DNA from: Taenia hydatigena
Lineage: Eukaryota > Platyhelminthes > Cestoda > Cyclophyllidea > Taeniidae
NCBI GenBank assembly: GCA_036345935.2
Contig: JADWOT020001697.1
Coordinates: forward strand, 1 to 64,000
DNA length: 64,000 nucleotides
Direction of reading: 5' to 3'
Shown: piece after piece, positions 51,052 to 64,000 of the stretch
Layout: each line of letters starts with the position of its first letter
Numbering within the stretch: the stretch's first letter is position 1
Notes under the pieces: generated by a model
What the model was told of the DNA's origin: nothing
What the model saw: the letters and a program-made list of their open reading frames with translations, nothing else
The model's database searches: none
Position numbers and translations under genes: made by a program

Positions 51052-52194
51052 ATGCATGATGGATTAATGAATTGAAGTTCTACTATTGTTTTTACCTAGA
51101 GGCTTTATTACATGATCGGATGAAAGTGCTGCCATATCCATTATTTCTTTTAGTTTTCCTTGACTTGCATAAGCACGGTCCTTGATTTTTGCCACTTTTA
51201 AGATTAGATGAAATGATTGGGGGGTGAAAATGCCATGCTTCCATCCTAACGTAGATTTTGGCCATAAATATGGTTGAATGAATGCATTCCTGCCTCGATA
51301 ATCATGACTTTTAAATGAAGCGATGGCACACATTCCTTGAAGGCGTAACAAAGATATTTGAAATCAAGCAAAGTTGAACTCGGTGCAGGATTTAATACGG
51401 TATCATTTTTAGTGGATAATTCTGAGTTCCTAATTTCGCACTTCATTCCGTTGATGATCTGCGCTAATTCCATCTTTCAGCCCATAGTGATCCCACATGT
51501 ATGCATCGTACGAATTTGAAAGTGCAGTATGGCTGATTATGCGATTTGATGTTTCCATCAAATTATAGGGACGAGGATTTGGCTTCGGCCTTTTGGACAG
51601 TGACCTGTTAAAGGGACTAATGAATGCCTGTCATCACAAGTTCAGCAACAATATTTCTTTGGCTGTGTATTTATTATAGTATTCGCCTGTTGATTTTAAG
51701 TGAGACTTAACCATACCATATAATGAAATAGTCAATTTTGTGGAATCACTGCTTTACTATGCATTGGAAATCATTCTAATTGCCTTTGTTGTCGACTCTG
51801 GTGCAAGCTAACAGTTGGCTCAAAATTCATCATCGCTAGCTCTTCGCAACCTTTATGAGCGATTTGCCACGTTCTTTACTCAATTATACCTCGTGCTGAT
51901 TAAACTGTTTTAATCGCCAGAAGAACTTTGGTTGCAAAAGGAAACAGAAGATGCAAAACTTTGAAGACAAGCAGTCTAGAATCGGCAGTGCATCGGTGGC
52001 TCTTCTCCATCTCTTCCGCCTCCTTCGCATGCCCTACGCTGCACCATGTTCGACCAAGTTATGAGGCATTAAGGCAAGTGATGTCTGCTCCAACAAAACC
52101 ACGTACAAGCAGTACTATCAAAAGCTCACAACAGATGATACTGAGAGACACCACGAGACATGTGCCTTAAATCGATCCCACGCTTCAGATTAGA
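51052..52194. other. No gene recognised
   Basis: Chance-length frames only, for example 95 codons on the minus strand at 51064-51351, without a motif. Confidence 0.45.
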
Positions 52195-52420
52195 AGAGGT
52201 CAATCACAAAGCGTGCCACCAAACATGCTCTTCTCTGCGTTGTATAGCCTTCTATTACTCATCATGCTTTGCAGCAGCGTTCCTGCCCTTCTTCCGTTCA
52301 TCAGCATCTCCCTTCTGCTTTGTTTTTCTTTTCATCTATGATCTTCCCTCTATCCTCGACCTCCACTGCATCTCTCTTTATCTCGGAAGGTCAAAGCAGA
52401 TAGATAACTAGAAACGAAGG
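52195..52420 (+). repeat. Pyrimidine-rich repeat related to 7.2-8.2 kb
   Basis: The plus strand resembles the minus strand of the duplicated units at 7240-7700 and 7860-8290. 'catc(a/t)tgctt' is followed by stretches such as 'cgttcat', 'tctcc' and 'ctctctttatct' in a similar order. Base composition contributes to the likeness, so homology is tentative. Confidence 0.3.
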
Positions 52421-52899
52421 ATAATCTCCCTCCTCTCTCTGTGATATCCTTTTTTTCCTTGCTTAATCTATGCGCACTTTTGCAACATTATACAACATGA
52501 TCCTTGATATATATCGCATGGAAAACGGTTGTCTCTGAGCGTTAAGAGTGCTCTAATCTAAAGCGCTTAAATTTGCTTCATAAAGGTAAATAAATTAAAC
52601 TTTGCCTAGCCACCTGTCTAGCTGAATGGACAACTGGGCCTCTTTGGGAATGGATGTAAAAAGGAAAGGACTAGGGCACGCTGCAACACAGCACAGTGTA
52701 GAGTCAACTCACTGTGTCCATTTCCAATCCTTGTCTCCTCCATCTAATTGTATACGTAACTTAGCACCTATTTAAGTCCAGCTAAAAGCACTATTGTCAA
52801 TAGTAGTGTAGGCTTAACAATTCATTTTGACATAGAATCAGAGATAGGCGTAAAACACGCATCTTTGTTTTCTCAATAGCAGTCTCTAGGACCGAACCG
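52421..52899. other. No gene recognised
   Basis: Short AT-rich interval between two repeats with no supported feature. Confidence 0.5.
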
Positions 52900-53765
52900 T
52901 CGACTCCTCAATAGATCTTTACTCTACACTGAGTTTACTGTGCCACATATACTATTCATGTCTCAAACATCAGCATCTGGAGACCTACTATGGTAGCTAT
53001 AACAAGCTTAATATGCATGCCCTACTGCGGAAGCACTGTGGCATTACGCAAGACTAGGTTTGACTGGATCTGACTCGATTGGACTGGATCAGAACAGATT
53101 AAATAGGAGAGATATGAGTAAACAGAGCTATCTCATCTACCGTGTATGTCGCATCCTCAGACATGCCTTTTACGTCAGCCTTGATACTAAGTTAATCCGC
53201 CCGATCGACTCTATACAACTCCATGCAATACGATGAGAGGCCCTCCCTTTCTTTTACGTAGATATTAAGTAGCAGGTCGCACACTTGAGAAGAAGGCCTG
53301 ATGACGGATTCAAAATGGGTAGAAAGGAGATCTCTTGTCAACGCCTCCTTTCTCATACCCTACTCTAGCACACCTTTGCTGAGTAGCTCTTGTGTCTCCT
53401 ACTACGCCCCATATGCTCTCACGCACTGCGCCTTGCATTATGTCCCACCGTGTATGCCCACTGCATTAGACCAAAGACAAAACGGGGTGCACACACTCTG
53501 CATTTAAATCCTTGCATTTATTTGTTTTCGTTTGAGCTTATCACTAATTACTACCCTTCCTCCTCCTCTCCCAATCCCATCGACTGTTCGTGCCATATTT
53601 GTAATTTTATTTTCTATCTCTACTAGTTTTACTCCAAATTATGGCATGATACAATGATGAAAAGACGATCACCCAAATCGGGCTAGTACGGACTGGACTT
53701 GGTTTGTCTCACTCACGCTTTACCCAAAACCGACTCCTCTTCCAGCGTAGCTCAGCCTGGATTAT
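52900..53765 (+). repeat. Dispersed element, plus-orientation copy
   Basis: Partner of 37010-37920 in the opposite orientation, 15 kb away. It contains the shared 16-mer at 52971-52986 and 'ctactgcggaag(c)actgt' near 53022. Between 53060 and 53105 there is a roughly 10-bp periodic motif of the type 'ttgactggat'. A pyrimidine-rich tract near 53560-53580 matches the corresponding tract of the other copy. No coding domain is seen. Confidence 0.65.
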
Positions 53766-56700
53766 TGTTGATTTTCCATTTCTATTTGCCTCTTTTTAAT
53801 GTGAAGTTGACGCGACTTGTAAAACTGGCATAGGCTCTCATTCCAGTGAAAAGCAGTTGTCTCTTGTGTCGCCACTAATTCACGCTGCCTGTGAGGGTGT
53901 GGAACAAGGGCGTCCGTCAATCAAATCAATGTATTGCAATCAATAGACGGCGAACCAGATGGCGGACTCACCCTTCAACCAACCAACCAAAGAGCTACGG
54001 TGCATTCCACCCATCCTCTTTGGCATTTCGACTTAACAAACGATATCGGAACGGGAACGATGCATAGACTATTTGAATTACCTTGTCGATGAGGAAATCG
54101 ACAACCAGGTCAAGCAGACACTCTTGATCTCTTAGCATATCGTTTTGCGTATCAGCCCTAAAATACCTCGGATCTACCAAATATGATGAGGTCTACTACC
54201 TCCAGCATGTGTTCTTACGCTCTCAAATATTAGTGACTCGAAACACCAGTATTCACTACTTCAAATTATTCACACCCTGATCATTACAATTCAATTCCCA
54301 GATTTGACCATAATCATGGCACAAAATTCCGCCTTCGACTTATCTGTCATTTGAGTGTGTGTTGACGCACTCACCAGCATCGTGTGACATCGCACCAACC
54401 AGAAGACAATAAAAGCAAGCGTGGCACAGCATCCATAGTGCAGGGTAGAAAATTTATTTAGAAGTCGGTGTATCACGCCTGAAGATTACAATCGCTTTGA
54501 TGCGTATCCCTGGTACTTTTCTTGGGAGAATTGTTGTCTTACATTGCAATTAGCAGTAGTGATCCATTCGGTTTTTCGGTAGGTGCAAAGTTGCATTAAC
54601 GTTCAACTAAAAGGGACAAAGAAACAATTGAGATAGAGAGGAAGACGCAGTTAGCATTAAGTGTTGAAGCAGAAAGGTTCAGCGAGTAGAAAAAAAGGCT
54701 TGAAAACGGATAATGTATGGATATTATGCACGATTCTTCGACGTGTTGACATCTGAGGCAAAGAAACACTGTAAAATTAGGAAATCGGTCACTGAACCCA
54801 ATGGATAGGCGGTGGTGATGCATACATTCCTTTGGTGGGAGCAAAGTAACATGAGTGAGACAAAGGAATGACTAAGGCAGAGGTATAGTGAAGAAAGCCG
54901 CAGGAATTAAAAAGAGATGGAAGGATAAGATGACTTCGCACAGTGCCGTGATGCAGCATGCCTTATTTTTTTTCCTCTTGCTCCTATCTGTTCCCAAAAT
55001 GATTCGCTTGCCCCCGTCTAGCTGACAGACCAGGTAAGATATGAGGGTAGCTAAATTGATGAAAGGACTTCGACTTTCATAAATGTCACACTCAAGTGTT
55101 CACATACTTATGAAAGTCGCTCATTTACCCATACTCTCAGTTATGTACGAAAAAGAAGTTTGTAGGAACCAGCTTCGTGATAATTAAGTGATTCATTTTC
55201 GTGGCATACTTCAAGACGCAACACATAGTCATGCCTTGACGTGTGAAACGCGACGGGATGGCGATTGTTTTTCATCGCATTACAACTATGGAAGGCAGTA
55301 CTGTGGGATGATTGCTACAGCGTAGAAAAAGAAAAAAATAAGTGGCTAAGAGAGTGGATTTCATAAAGGAAGTTGAGGAAATGCAGCCTTCAAGACAAGT
55401 GAGACAAACCGGATGCTCGTTTTTGCAGATTTCTGCTGCTGCTCCCGCGGTTGATAATCATTTCGACTGTTTGTGGTCGTTATTCTAATGTGCAGAACTC
55501 TTTGGAGGACTAAGTGTAGGTGTTCATTTTGTGACAGGTCTTACCGATTAGTTCGTCAAGACAGCAAATTCCTTTTACGTTTTATGCTTTGAATGAATAG
55601 TGCTGGATCGTCCATAAATTTTGACTTATTATGTGTTTGTGGCTGCCTCCACCTTCCCTACCTTACTTCTTCCTCCTCGCTCTTATTCCGTGTTAATCAC
55701 GCACTGAAGATGTTTCTATTTGATTGCACGATTCGGTATTGTGCTGCCTCTGCAATTGCGTGGTCATGCCATGAGGAGTTTCTGAACCAGCTTTATCAAA
55801 GAGAACTCTCAGGAAGAAACGCACATGATGTAACCATCTCTTCGGCTTATCGTAGCAGCTAAATGCTGACTTCTAGTCTTGTGAACTTAGTCGGTGTAAT
55901 GCTGTTTGCGACGCAGCATTGTGACACTTGGCATTGCAGCGCTGCATAGAGATGGGGTAATGCAGACCAGTTCGATCATTTTATGGAATGTAGTGTCATG
56001 GCATTAAGCAGAGGTGAGTGATCAATGACGAAAATGAGTAATTTTAAGACAGGAGGAATTTTATGTGTTTCTAGAGTTATGGCAGTGGACAAATTTATGA
56101 ATTGCCGGAAGAAGACGCGACCTACTTGTCATGAAATCACCCTCGCCTCCATTACTTTCTTGAGCGCTTTGTTCTCATCCCCATTCGCGACTACTATTTC
56201 GACCTCGTAAAAGCTTGGTACATCAGAAGGATCTGTCTTTGGCCTCGGCGCAGCCTAGCTGATCGACACAACGACAGTAAGAGTGAAATGTAAGGTGAAT
56301 GTGAAAAGAAACAACAGGCGGTTTAGAGTTGGTAAAGATCTCATGCTTTGCGAATGCACAGCTGATGCTGATCGTGTAAGGAATGCTTTGCGTAACCCCT
56401 ACATGATCCTTTGCTGGTGTCTCCATGGGTTTTGCTATCGTCCCATATAAATGTTTATTTTTGGGGGTGGTTGAGCAAACAGACTCAGTTTATTCTGCTA
56501 TAGCTTAGCTAATCATGAAATTGAACCATAACGCAATGTCATGTAAATTATGAGGGTCCGCTTGCAAAATACCTTAATAACTACTGATTCCTATTCCAAA
56601 TTAATATTGAATTTTAACTCGCATCGTAAAATTGATTGAAGTATTAAGAGTAGTTTTCGATGTTGCGCCTTCTAAATACAGCGTGTACAAGTCACAGCCA

Positions 56701-58359
56701 CGCACTAGCTCGACCCTCTTGACTTCGGTAGTAGCGTGCACCAACAAAATCCCGAATGTTACCCGATGAGTCAATCATGCTTAAGTCTTCAAAAGGTGTG
56801 TGATATCTTAAGCTCAGTGAAGTTCGGCTTTGCACTTTCCTATTTCCACCTCTTAAAGTAAAACAGGTGAGGATATCTAAATGAGTGCATGCTTTGGATT
56901 ACAATATTTTGCCTAAAGTTGGCATGGTTTAAAAAAACGGCGCCGGTTTGCTCCAAAGCATGTGACTTCTCGAGAATTTTGGCAGAATTTTGAAGGTGTG
57001 GTTTCCACCAACACTTGACAGGTTTGCATGTTCGAATCGCAAACATTAGTCTTTCTTTAATGCCATCAGGCAACCATGTTTTGGCGTTAGAGAAGCAGGC
57101 CTGTTCCAATCTTTTACTCTGCGGTTGATTTTAACGTCACACAACGCATTTGCATCCCATCCATAACTGGCTAAGAAGGAAGGTGTGATGAAGGGGAGAA
57201 AATGACAAGGAGATGCAGTTATCTTGCTCTGATGAAGTGCGATCTGGGATGCTCTTGGTAACGATGTTAACTTTGCTACAGGGTGTTGCTGCACTCCTCA
57301 CCACTAACATTTACCGTGAATAATTTCTTGCATGCAAAGTCGGTGAGTCTGGAATGCAAACTCCACCTTCTAGCCATTATCATTCACTTACTTACAAATT
57401 TTTGGGACAGGTCTGACATTGATTCCTGCTCATGACATTTTGACTTTTTCAGACGAAACGTTTAATCAGTTATTCTGTAATGTTTGTGGTGCAAAGTTAC
57501 TATGGAGCACTGGAAAATTTCATCAACCTATATAAAGGACGAAAAAGCTACCATACAGCAGGATTAAAAATTGCTCTATTCCATAAGACGCTCAGAAGTA
57601 AAACTAATAAAATCCAATTAGTGGCGAACCGGTATCACCGCCCGAAATGTCATATAGGCATGTGTGCCAAGATTCCATTGCTGGCACACATTATGACTGC
57701 CGTTGTTGTTGCTTTGATGCCACATTAATGCGGGGTCCAGTAACTGCCTTCTCAATTTGCGGATCATGGTTTTCCAAAGAATCTTTGTAAGTGGCTCATT
57801 TACAACAACAAATTCTGCTCTGTAGTTAATTTTGAAAAGGATCTTAAGAAAATAAAGAGACAGCCAGACCTACACACCAAGAATGCACCCTGAAAACTTG
57901 TTTAGTGGTGACAATTTTAGCTCACAGCAAACGTCGTGGAAATGAAACCGAGTCCATGTATTTAGCAGTGAAATGAAACTGCGTTTCTATTTCGGCATAG
58001 AGCAATTCGAAATGACTTAGTAGCGAGACGATCAATCAACTATTCTAGGACTTTACCTCCTTTGTGGTGAAGAGAATCAATCAGTCACTGGGATCACACG
58101 CCCCAACCATCATTTTGGCAAGGTGAAGTAGGAGTGTGCACTCTAACGACGGTAAAAATTGGTCGAATGAGAAAGAGTTGTTTAATGTTCACTCCTGTAG
58201 GGCTAAGTGGCATTCAAGTGATCGCGTTTTATTCCTACCACTTCCACTGAACTCAGAATCCTCTCTTTCCACCTACTGACTGCCAATAAAGGAATTTTGT
58301 GAAATTTTGGTTAAAACGTCCTAAAAACGATGTACGATGCAATACGCTTTCTTCTCCAG
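53766..58359. other. No confident gene
   Basis: Frames on both strands are of chance length (up to 89 codons at 55593-55862 and 56840-57109). None shows a domain, and splice sites are not consistent. Confidence 0.4.
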
Positions 58360-58456
58360 CCCAGATAAAGAGAATGGTGACCATATTGCGCAGAGTATAC
58401 TGGCTGCCAAAGCAACTCTTGTTAGCGTTATTGCTGAAAACGAAGAATGGGATTAG
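58360..58456 (+). CDS. Candidate 3'-terminal exon, unknown gene
   Basis: A strong polypyrimidine tract and acceptor (ctttcttctccag) is followed by a 31-codon frame to TAG. The residues are acidic at both ends, with an Ala/Val/Leu helix-like middle. The short length makes chance likely. No upstream exon was identified. Confidence 0.18.
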
Positions 58457-61400
58457 AGCCTTAATAACACAAGGCAGTACCGACAGCAGTGTCTTAGGGC
58501 ACCACGGCAGCGAGATTGAATGCTGGAACACCAAAAAATTTGTGCATAGAAACCAATTCAGTGGATGATCAAAGGCGCAACTCCAATCTCTGAGGGCGTC
58601 TCATTCATTTTAAAACGAAGGATGAATCTTGCCTCTCTGGACCGCCAGTGTCATGCTTTCTCTGCGCCTGGCTTGTACTGACATTATAGCCTATGATTAG
58701 CTACCATATTCTTCCGAGGTTAAGGACAATGTTGGAATTGACCTCTCGTCTTTCCCTTTAGCATCAAACCATGTTGACAAGGAAAAAGAGAACAATCTCT
58801 ACCATGATCTTGCAATTTCGCGTAATCCGGCAAAATTTTTCATAGGGTCAGTCGTAACATTTCCCATCCTCGACATACTTTGCGTGGCCGGATACCCGCG
58901 TATTCTACTGCAAGCGCCGCGTCCGGACTGCTCGCAATACCTGGACTCACAATATTTTGTCTGTGACATCTGGCCTTAAGTGTTGATTAGTATGGACGGA
59001 GTCTTTCCACGATGCTTACTAGAATATTTCAACAGCATGATTCATTCTTTGGTTCGTTTAAGCGGGTTGTTGGCGAACGATGTAAAATCGGGAAGTGTAA
59101 GACTGGTTCTGTGTGAATTACTATGATTTACTTAAGGGCCTGTTTGTTTGATGTGACTCTACTGCCGCTGATATCATGCAGCCTAAATATACGCAAAAAT
59201 AGTATTTGCTCGACGGGCTGATTTTCTTTGGATGGAGAAGTTTTTTTTGAACGCATTTTACCCCCATACTAATAGCATTAACAGTTTACCAGTGACTGGA
59301 GCTATATTGCTCTGATTTTAACTCCGCGCTCACCAAATGCCGGTTTGATCTGGTAAATAGGGACAAAGGTTGCCTGTTTTCCATGGCAAGGTAGTAATGA
59401 GGGCTGTATATCAGGTGGTTTTGCTTCCAGAGACATGCATAACTATGACCGCGTGGTTATAAGTTCTTATTCGACTGCCGGAAATTAGGGTTGACACAGA
59501 TATAAAAAAAGGTGTTAATAGTGATGATGGCAAAAATTTGGCAAAAAGTTGCTTTTAAATAACTGTTAGTGATGGGATGGTGTCTATTAACCTCACAGGA
59601 GGACTTATCACCATGGTCAAGGAGACCTCTGGGCACAATAGTTGCTCTGAAGTTCTGGTGCCAAAAGCAGATGGATAAGGGGGCATGGAGCTTGATCCGG
59701 CGTTCTAGCCACCCACACTCTTATTCCAAAGCAAATGCACAAAGTTTCAAAAAAATTAAAAACAATGCTTTTTAGGTGGAAAACGAATTCCCTGATTTGA
59801 AAGACGAGTTTGTTGGCAAATTAAAGCATTGTTTGAAAGTCGGACTCTATGGTCAGTACATGTGTAAGGTAGAGTCGAATTTTGCATTCACTTTGGATAC
59901 ACTAGATGTTGTTTACACCGCTAGGCTCAAGGCATTAAACTTAACAAAAACGGGCCTTTCGAGCACTACGTTTGGTAATATTAACATTAGAAAATAAGTT
60001 GCAAGTGACTTTGCGCTTTGCCGTATCCGTTACCTTGAAATCCCTTAACGATATATTTATTATGCGATGTGACCAACGCTCTCCGCTTCGCATACTTGAA
60101 AATTCGCTGTTGGCGAAGGCTATCTGCTACTAGCAAAGTCGAGGACAACACTGCTAATGATGAGATGAATGACAATGGTGAGAATTCGAACCAGGCTTAT
60201 TTTTTCACGATTTCTGATAACGTGGAGAGGGAGCGAAACATGTGGTGATGTCGGAAGTGTGGCAAACATGCGAAGGATCCGCTTCTCCGTGAGCGCAAAA
60301 GAAAGAGCAAGCGACCTTCTTAATAACATCCTGCTAAAATTTACTAGTTGGTGCACCAACGTTTTAGTCTATTCAACTAAGGAAATGCTTTCCTTTCTTG
60401 AAAGGAAAGCTGATTGCTTGTTGATGTTCTTATCTCAAACCACTTCCTGTCTCTCATCGTGTCAAACAGTTCCATTGGTGTATGCCATTGTGTAACAGGA
60501 AATTGACAGCTGCCTTCCAACGACAACAGTACATCTCACCATCCCGCTTGCGTGGAATTCTGCCTAACCTAAGTGTGTTAGCAGTTTCAAATCGGCTGTC
60601 ACTTTTCATCATCTTTGATGCTGGAAGAGGTTACGTTACTTTAAATAATTCTTGACTCCTTCTTCTGCCAATTTTTAAAATTCGGTTGGTCAGCTTTGTC
60701 TAACATCTTCTTTTGGCTGGGACACTCGTGTGTGGTGGCCGTAAACGAGGCCGATGTGTTTTGGGAGACCTAGGTAAATGTGGTCACCATGGTGGCGACA
60801 GAGATGTCTTCTGCTGTTCTTACAACCAGATCAAAGTGAGTTTGTTCCGCTTTAAAAAAAAGTGAGCGTGAAGACCATAGAAATGGTCAAAATTAACACA
60901 TATGTGCAAGCGCTGCATAGCTCTTACAGTTACTTGGAATTTCGAGTTGTAGTCAGTACAGTTCAAGCATACCGTATCAAGGTTAAAAACTTACACTGAA
61001 TGGAGCCCAAGCAAAACAAATCATGCATTATTTCTGATTCTAGTTCTGCATAATCTATCTCAAAGTAAGGTAGATTATGAAAATTGAAGTAAATGGAGAA
61101 AAGGAAGAGCTGCTCACGTGTTTTGCATTGCTTCTGCTCACCACGTTCTCCAGCCGCAATCGTAAGGAGGTGTCAATGAATTGGAATCGACCAAAGTTTG
61201 GTTGGTTCGAAACGAGAAGGGAGAGAGAGATTGAAGGGGTGGATTATGCACATATATTCAAACAGCATAAATTCTATGTGGACCAGATAAACGTGGTGGA
61301 GTGAGTTAGTGACGCCGAGTTTTTTACTTCTGTCATCCTTATGTGTACTAACCCAGACCGCTGTAGCATAATCCCAGTAGTGCAATGGTTTTAAGCGGAG

Positions 61401-62050
61401 AGATTCGTTTGTAATCGCCTGATAAGGTGGTCACGGTCAAACCTCCCTCTGGTCAGTCTTCGAAAGCCGCCAATAAGTTAACATGAGGCTGGATTATTCT
61501 TGAAATTCTAAGCGGAATAACTCAAAGGAGAGACTGTGGAAATGGAAGCAGGAGAGCGGTTCACAATGTCTATGGAGGGCGTGACTAGACAGAGTTCTGG
61601 TTCGTGAAGATGAGAAAATTGCTGAAACCTACTACTCAAATACTGCCGGTCAAAGATATTAACACACTTGGATTTGCTTTAATACGACCATATTTGGATT
61701 TACTTATGGTGAGATGGCAAGCTGGGAGAAGCATATCACGCGATTGGAGACACCGCAATGGCAGCTGTAGTCGTTATGGCAACACGAATTTGGTTAGCGT
61801 TGCGGAAAGTTGCAGTTTCTGTAAAATTCAATGGACAAACCAAAGATTCAAGTCCTCGATGGGACTGACTGAAAAAATGTTAAAATAAGTCTTGGTACTC
61901 TGGTTGGTACATTGCCGTACAATCACCGTAAGTGCTGCGAAATGGACTGCTCCGATGTTGGTAGATTTGCGTTTTTGAAGGAACTAAGGAAGACGGGTTA
62001 AGTAGTGACCGTTTATCGCACTAGTCTAACCAGCTTCATCTGCTTGTCAG
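58457..62050. other. No confident gene; several short coding-like frames
   Basis: Frames that could be exons include 59776-59997 (acceptor tgctttttag, 73 codons, stop TAA). Another is a plus-strand frame over about 60040-60335, rich in Asn/Asp/Glu, that crosses one in-frame TGA before a Cys-x-x-Cys segment. At about 61500-61870 open segments in different phases follow each other. They could be exons or frameshifted relics; none has a recognisable family. Confidence 0.25.
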
Positions 62051-62448
62051 GTAGCAAGTCGAGCGCAGAAGACGAAAGGAATGCGGGAAGTTGAGCCTAT
62101 ATTTGTACAAGCCTTTGAGGACATACGGGTTTTTCATTCAAGGGGTAAGTAAACACATTTTTTAGAACCGCACTGTAGAAGATGAGATACTCACACTCAC
62201 CTGTGCTGTGCTGGTGCGTGTAAAATGACCTATTCGTACGTCTTCATCTCATCCAGCGAGGTAGCCGGTTGCAATTGTCGTTAACAGAAGCAGTCACAAC
62301 AGATGCGGCAGTGTCAGGATTGACGTTACCAAATCGCATATATTTTGCGAAGCACTGTGTGACTTGCTCAGAAATGTCTTATTCCGGATACCTAGCAGTG
62401 AGAGGATGTGGCAGAGAAGGAGGCATAGAAGAATGTAGATCCAATTGA
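62051..62448 (+). CDS. Candidate two-exon fragment, unknown gene
   Basis: Segment 62051-62144 (94 nt) is flanked by a good acceptor (atctgcttgtcag) and a consensus donor (GTAAGT at 62145). It is open in phase 0 and ends in phase 1. A second segment, 62261-62448, follows an AG at 62260 and continues in matching phase for 61 codons to TGA. It contains a Cys-x-x-Cys pair and a Gly/Cys-rich end. The second acceptor has a weak pyrimidine tract interrupted by a purine-rich stretch. I do not recognise the product. Splice agreement is the only support. Confidence 0.28.
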
Positions 62449-64000
62449 AAAGGTAGCAGAGTAGAACGAACTGAGAAAAACCTTGCTATTCTTATACGTA
62501 GCTCAGGAACCACACGAAAGTTGATATTTTCTAAGGACATACTGGTGAGCAAATGCTCGTAGAACGTCAGATGTGCTTTGTTGCTTTCAACTGTGCGGAT
62601 TATTACCAATGACACGGGAGGAATTGCAAGAGAGGTGTTCTAGCACATTCTTCTGCTTTTAGCTGAAAATTTAAAAAAATGCATTCACATAATAACTACT
62701 GTTGGTGGCAACATATCAGCTGCTGGCCGCTTAATTAACGTCGGTAGATTGAGTTGAACTAATTTATGAAAGGTCCGAATGCGAATTTTCGCAATGGAGC
62801 AACACAAAAGCATCTTAAAGTGCATGTTACTCGCAAGGAGCGTGGAGGTGAATCAAGGGCCTTTCTTTCACAATAATCGGACTAACAATGAGAACCTTGA
62901 TTTCAACGTGGCGTTGGAGCTGTGCCTGAGGCGATTCAGTGGGAAAATCTCAAATGTCACTTCACTGAATAAATTGGACAGCGCAGCACATGCATGTAAA
63001 AGTACTCGTAAGGGTCACAGAGGTGCGTAGGGTCTTCACTTACTGATTTTGAGGGCATCGCTTTTGAATAATCCCTAACAGTTTAGTCGATCATTGTCGT
63101 CTAACACAGGGAACAGAGAAATTTCCACAATCCACAGTGGATATTGTCGATGCGATGGAGTAGGCTGAATGCGATCCTACCCAACTGTTAGCATTAGATC
63201 CTAGTAAATTTTGTCTGCCTCGAAGGAACAAGATAATTTGGGAAAAGTCAAAAGTGGCGCTTACACGCACGTGCGAACATAGCACAAAATCTGTATTTAA
63301 CATGAAAACACGAGCTGCAGGCGATTCGGCGCAGCAATTGGTATCGAGACTAGCAGCGTACAAGCGACGGAGCACAAATTCATCCCAGTTAATGCATGTC
63401 CCATACGCACTCAACCATTCTTCCATCCACTCAACCATTCAGCATCCGACCGTCTCAAATTTATATCCATCAGTGCCAATTTTACCTGTTTCTCATCCCT
63501 TCATTTCGCATTCATGCACCCATTGAGTCGATGATGTGTACCGCATGAGCGCTTTAAGATGTTTCAGTGACTGCCTGTCAGGCTTTGCTTTAGCGTCTGT
63601 TTAACGTTATGCAACTTCATTTCTGCCTCAAGCTAAGTGAGTTTTCAAAGTAACTTCGACTACATCATACGAGGCCGCAGAAATGTAAGGTCAACTCTGT
63701 CAAATTACTCGACCGGCTGTTCTATGCTCAACCTATAGACTCTGCAACATGCATGTGTCACTTTTTATTTTTAAATCAGATTCCAATTCATTTAGTCCCA
63801 ACAAACCAACTTGCAGTCCAAAGTGCCGACTCGCCCTTAATCAAACAAATTAACGCACCTGTGTGATTGCACAATTAAGCTTCACAACATAAACACCTGA
63901 TGGGATGGCCAACTAAGGAGCCAAACTAACTAATGCAACTCATGTCAATTTTTCTCTCCTATGCTGTATTCAAAGATGGCTGAAGAAGAACTGACTCGAA
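62449..64000. other. No confident gene; interrupted plus-strand frame
   Basis: From an acceptor at 63109 a plus-strand frame runs 17 codons, meets TAG at 63161-63163, then stays open for 120 codons to 63523. The latter part is Arg/Lys/Ser-rich. It could be a decayed exon or chance. At the very end an ATG (63976) follows a pyrimidine-rich AG and starts an acidic frame cut by the window edge. A minus-strand frame (62379-62615) overlaps the candidate exons above and was not called. Confidence 0.3.

Noticed and set aside
60040..60335. Frame with a single in-frame TGA before a Cys-rich segment, considered as a selenoprotein
   Set aside because: No SECIS-like hairpin was recognised and no selenoprotein family matches. 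A chance or decayed frame is simpler.
1..64000. Searched by eye for tRNA genes, spliced-leader RNA, CRISPR-like arrays and bacterial-type operons
   Set aside because: A few GTTCGA-like B-box words occur, but none had a matching A box and cloverleaf. No spaced direct-repeat array or operon structure was found.

Overview
The window looks like nuclear DNA of an intron-containing animal. It is AT-rich, sparsely coding, without operons, and shows short spliceosomal introns (two of 117-118 bp can be defined). A divergent NK-2-class homeobox pair and an F-box protein are metazoan signatures. My best guess is a flatworm, possibly a tapeworm, but that is inference; no ribosomal RNA or diagnostic gene is present. 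Most stop-free frames here are of the length expected by chance, so I annotate only those with family motifs, splice logic, promoter and polyadenylation signals, or a second copy.

Layout. 1-5.6 kb: nothing recognised. 5.6-8.3 kb: degenerate tandem repeats with a period near 172-175 bp, then a diverged tandem duplication. 11.9-16.5 kb: two NK-2-class homeobox paralogues in inverted orientation. The plus-strand copy (11.9-12.6 kb) looks decayed. The minus-strand copy (16.0-16.5 kb) keeps the invariant homeodomain residues. 16.5-27 kb: no confident gene, one dispersed repeat copy. 27.1-27.9 kb: the last exon of an F-box protein, most like the FBXO4 family. 28-46 kb: mostly non-coding, with dispersed and tandem repeats (30.1, 35.2-35.7, 37.0-37.9 and 39.0-39.5 kb). 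46.5-47.1 kb: a weakly supported exon pair on the minus strand. 48.0-51.1 kb: a striking inverted duplication. 52.2-53.8 kb: further copies of repeats seen at 7-8 kb and 37 kb. 58-64 kb: a few candidate exons of unknown genes, one frame interrupted by a stop.

The most interesting element is the 764-bp inverted repeat at 48,043-48,806 / 50,288-51,051. Each arm carries the same small gene: a TATA box, a 69-codon frame in a strong start context and an AATAAA signal, arranged head to head. The predicted peptide is about one quarter tryptophan and is built from 14-residue repeats. About 450 bp covering promoter and coding region are identical between the arms, while the flanking arm sequence differs at about 7% of positions. 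I do not recognise the protein.

The genes are individual eukaryotic loci with no visible joint pathway. The shared theme is local inverted duplication: the homeobox pair, the tryptophan-rich pair, and one dispersed element present in opposite orientations.
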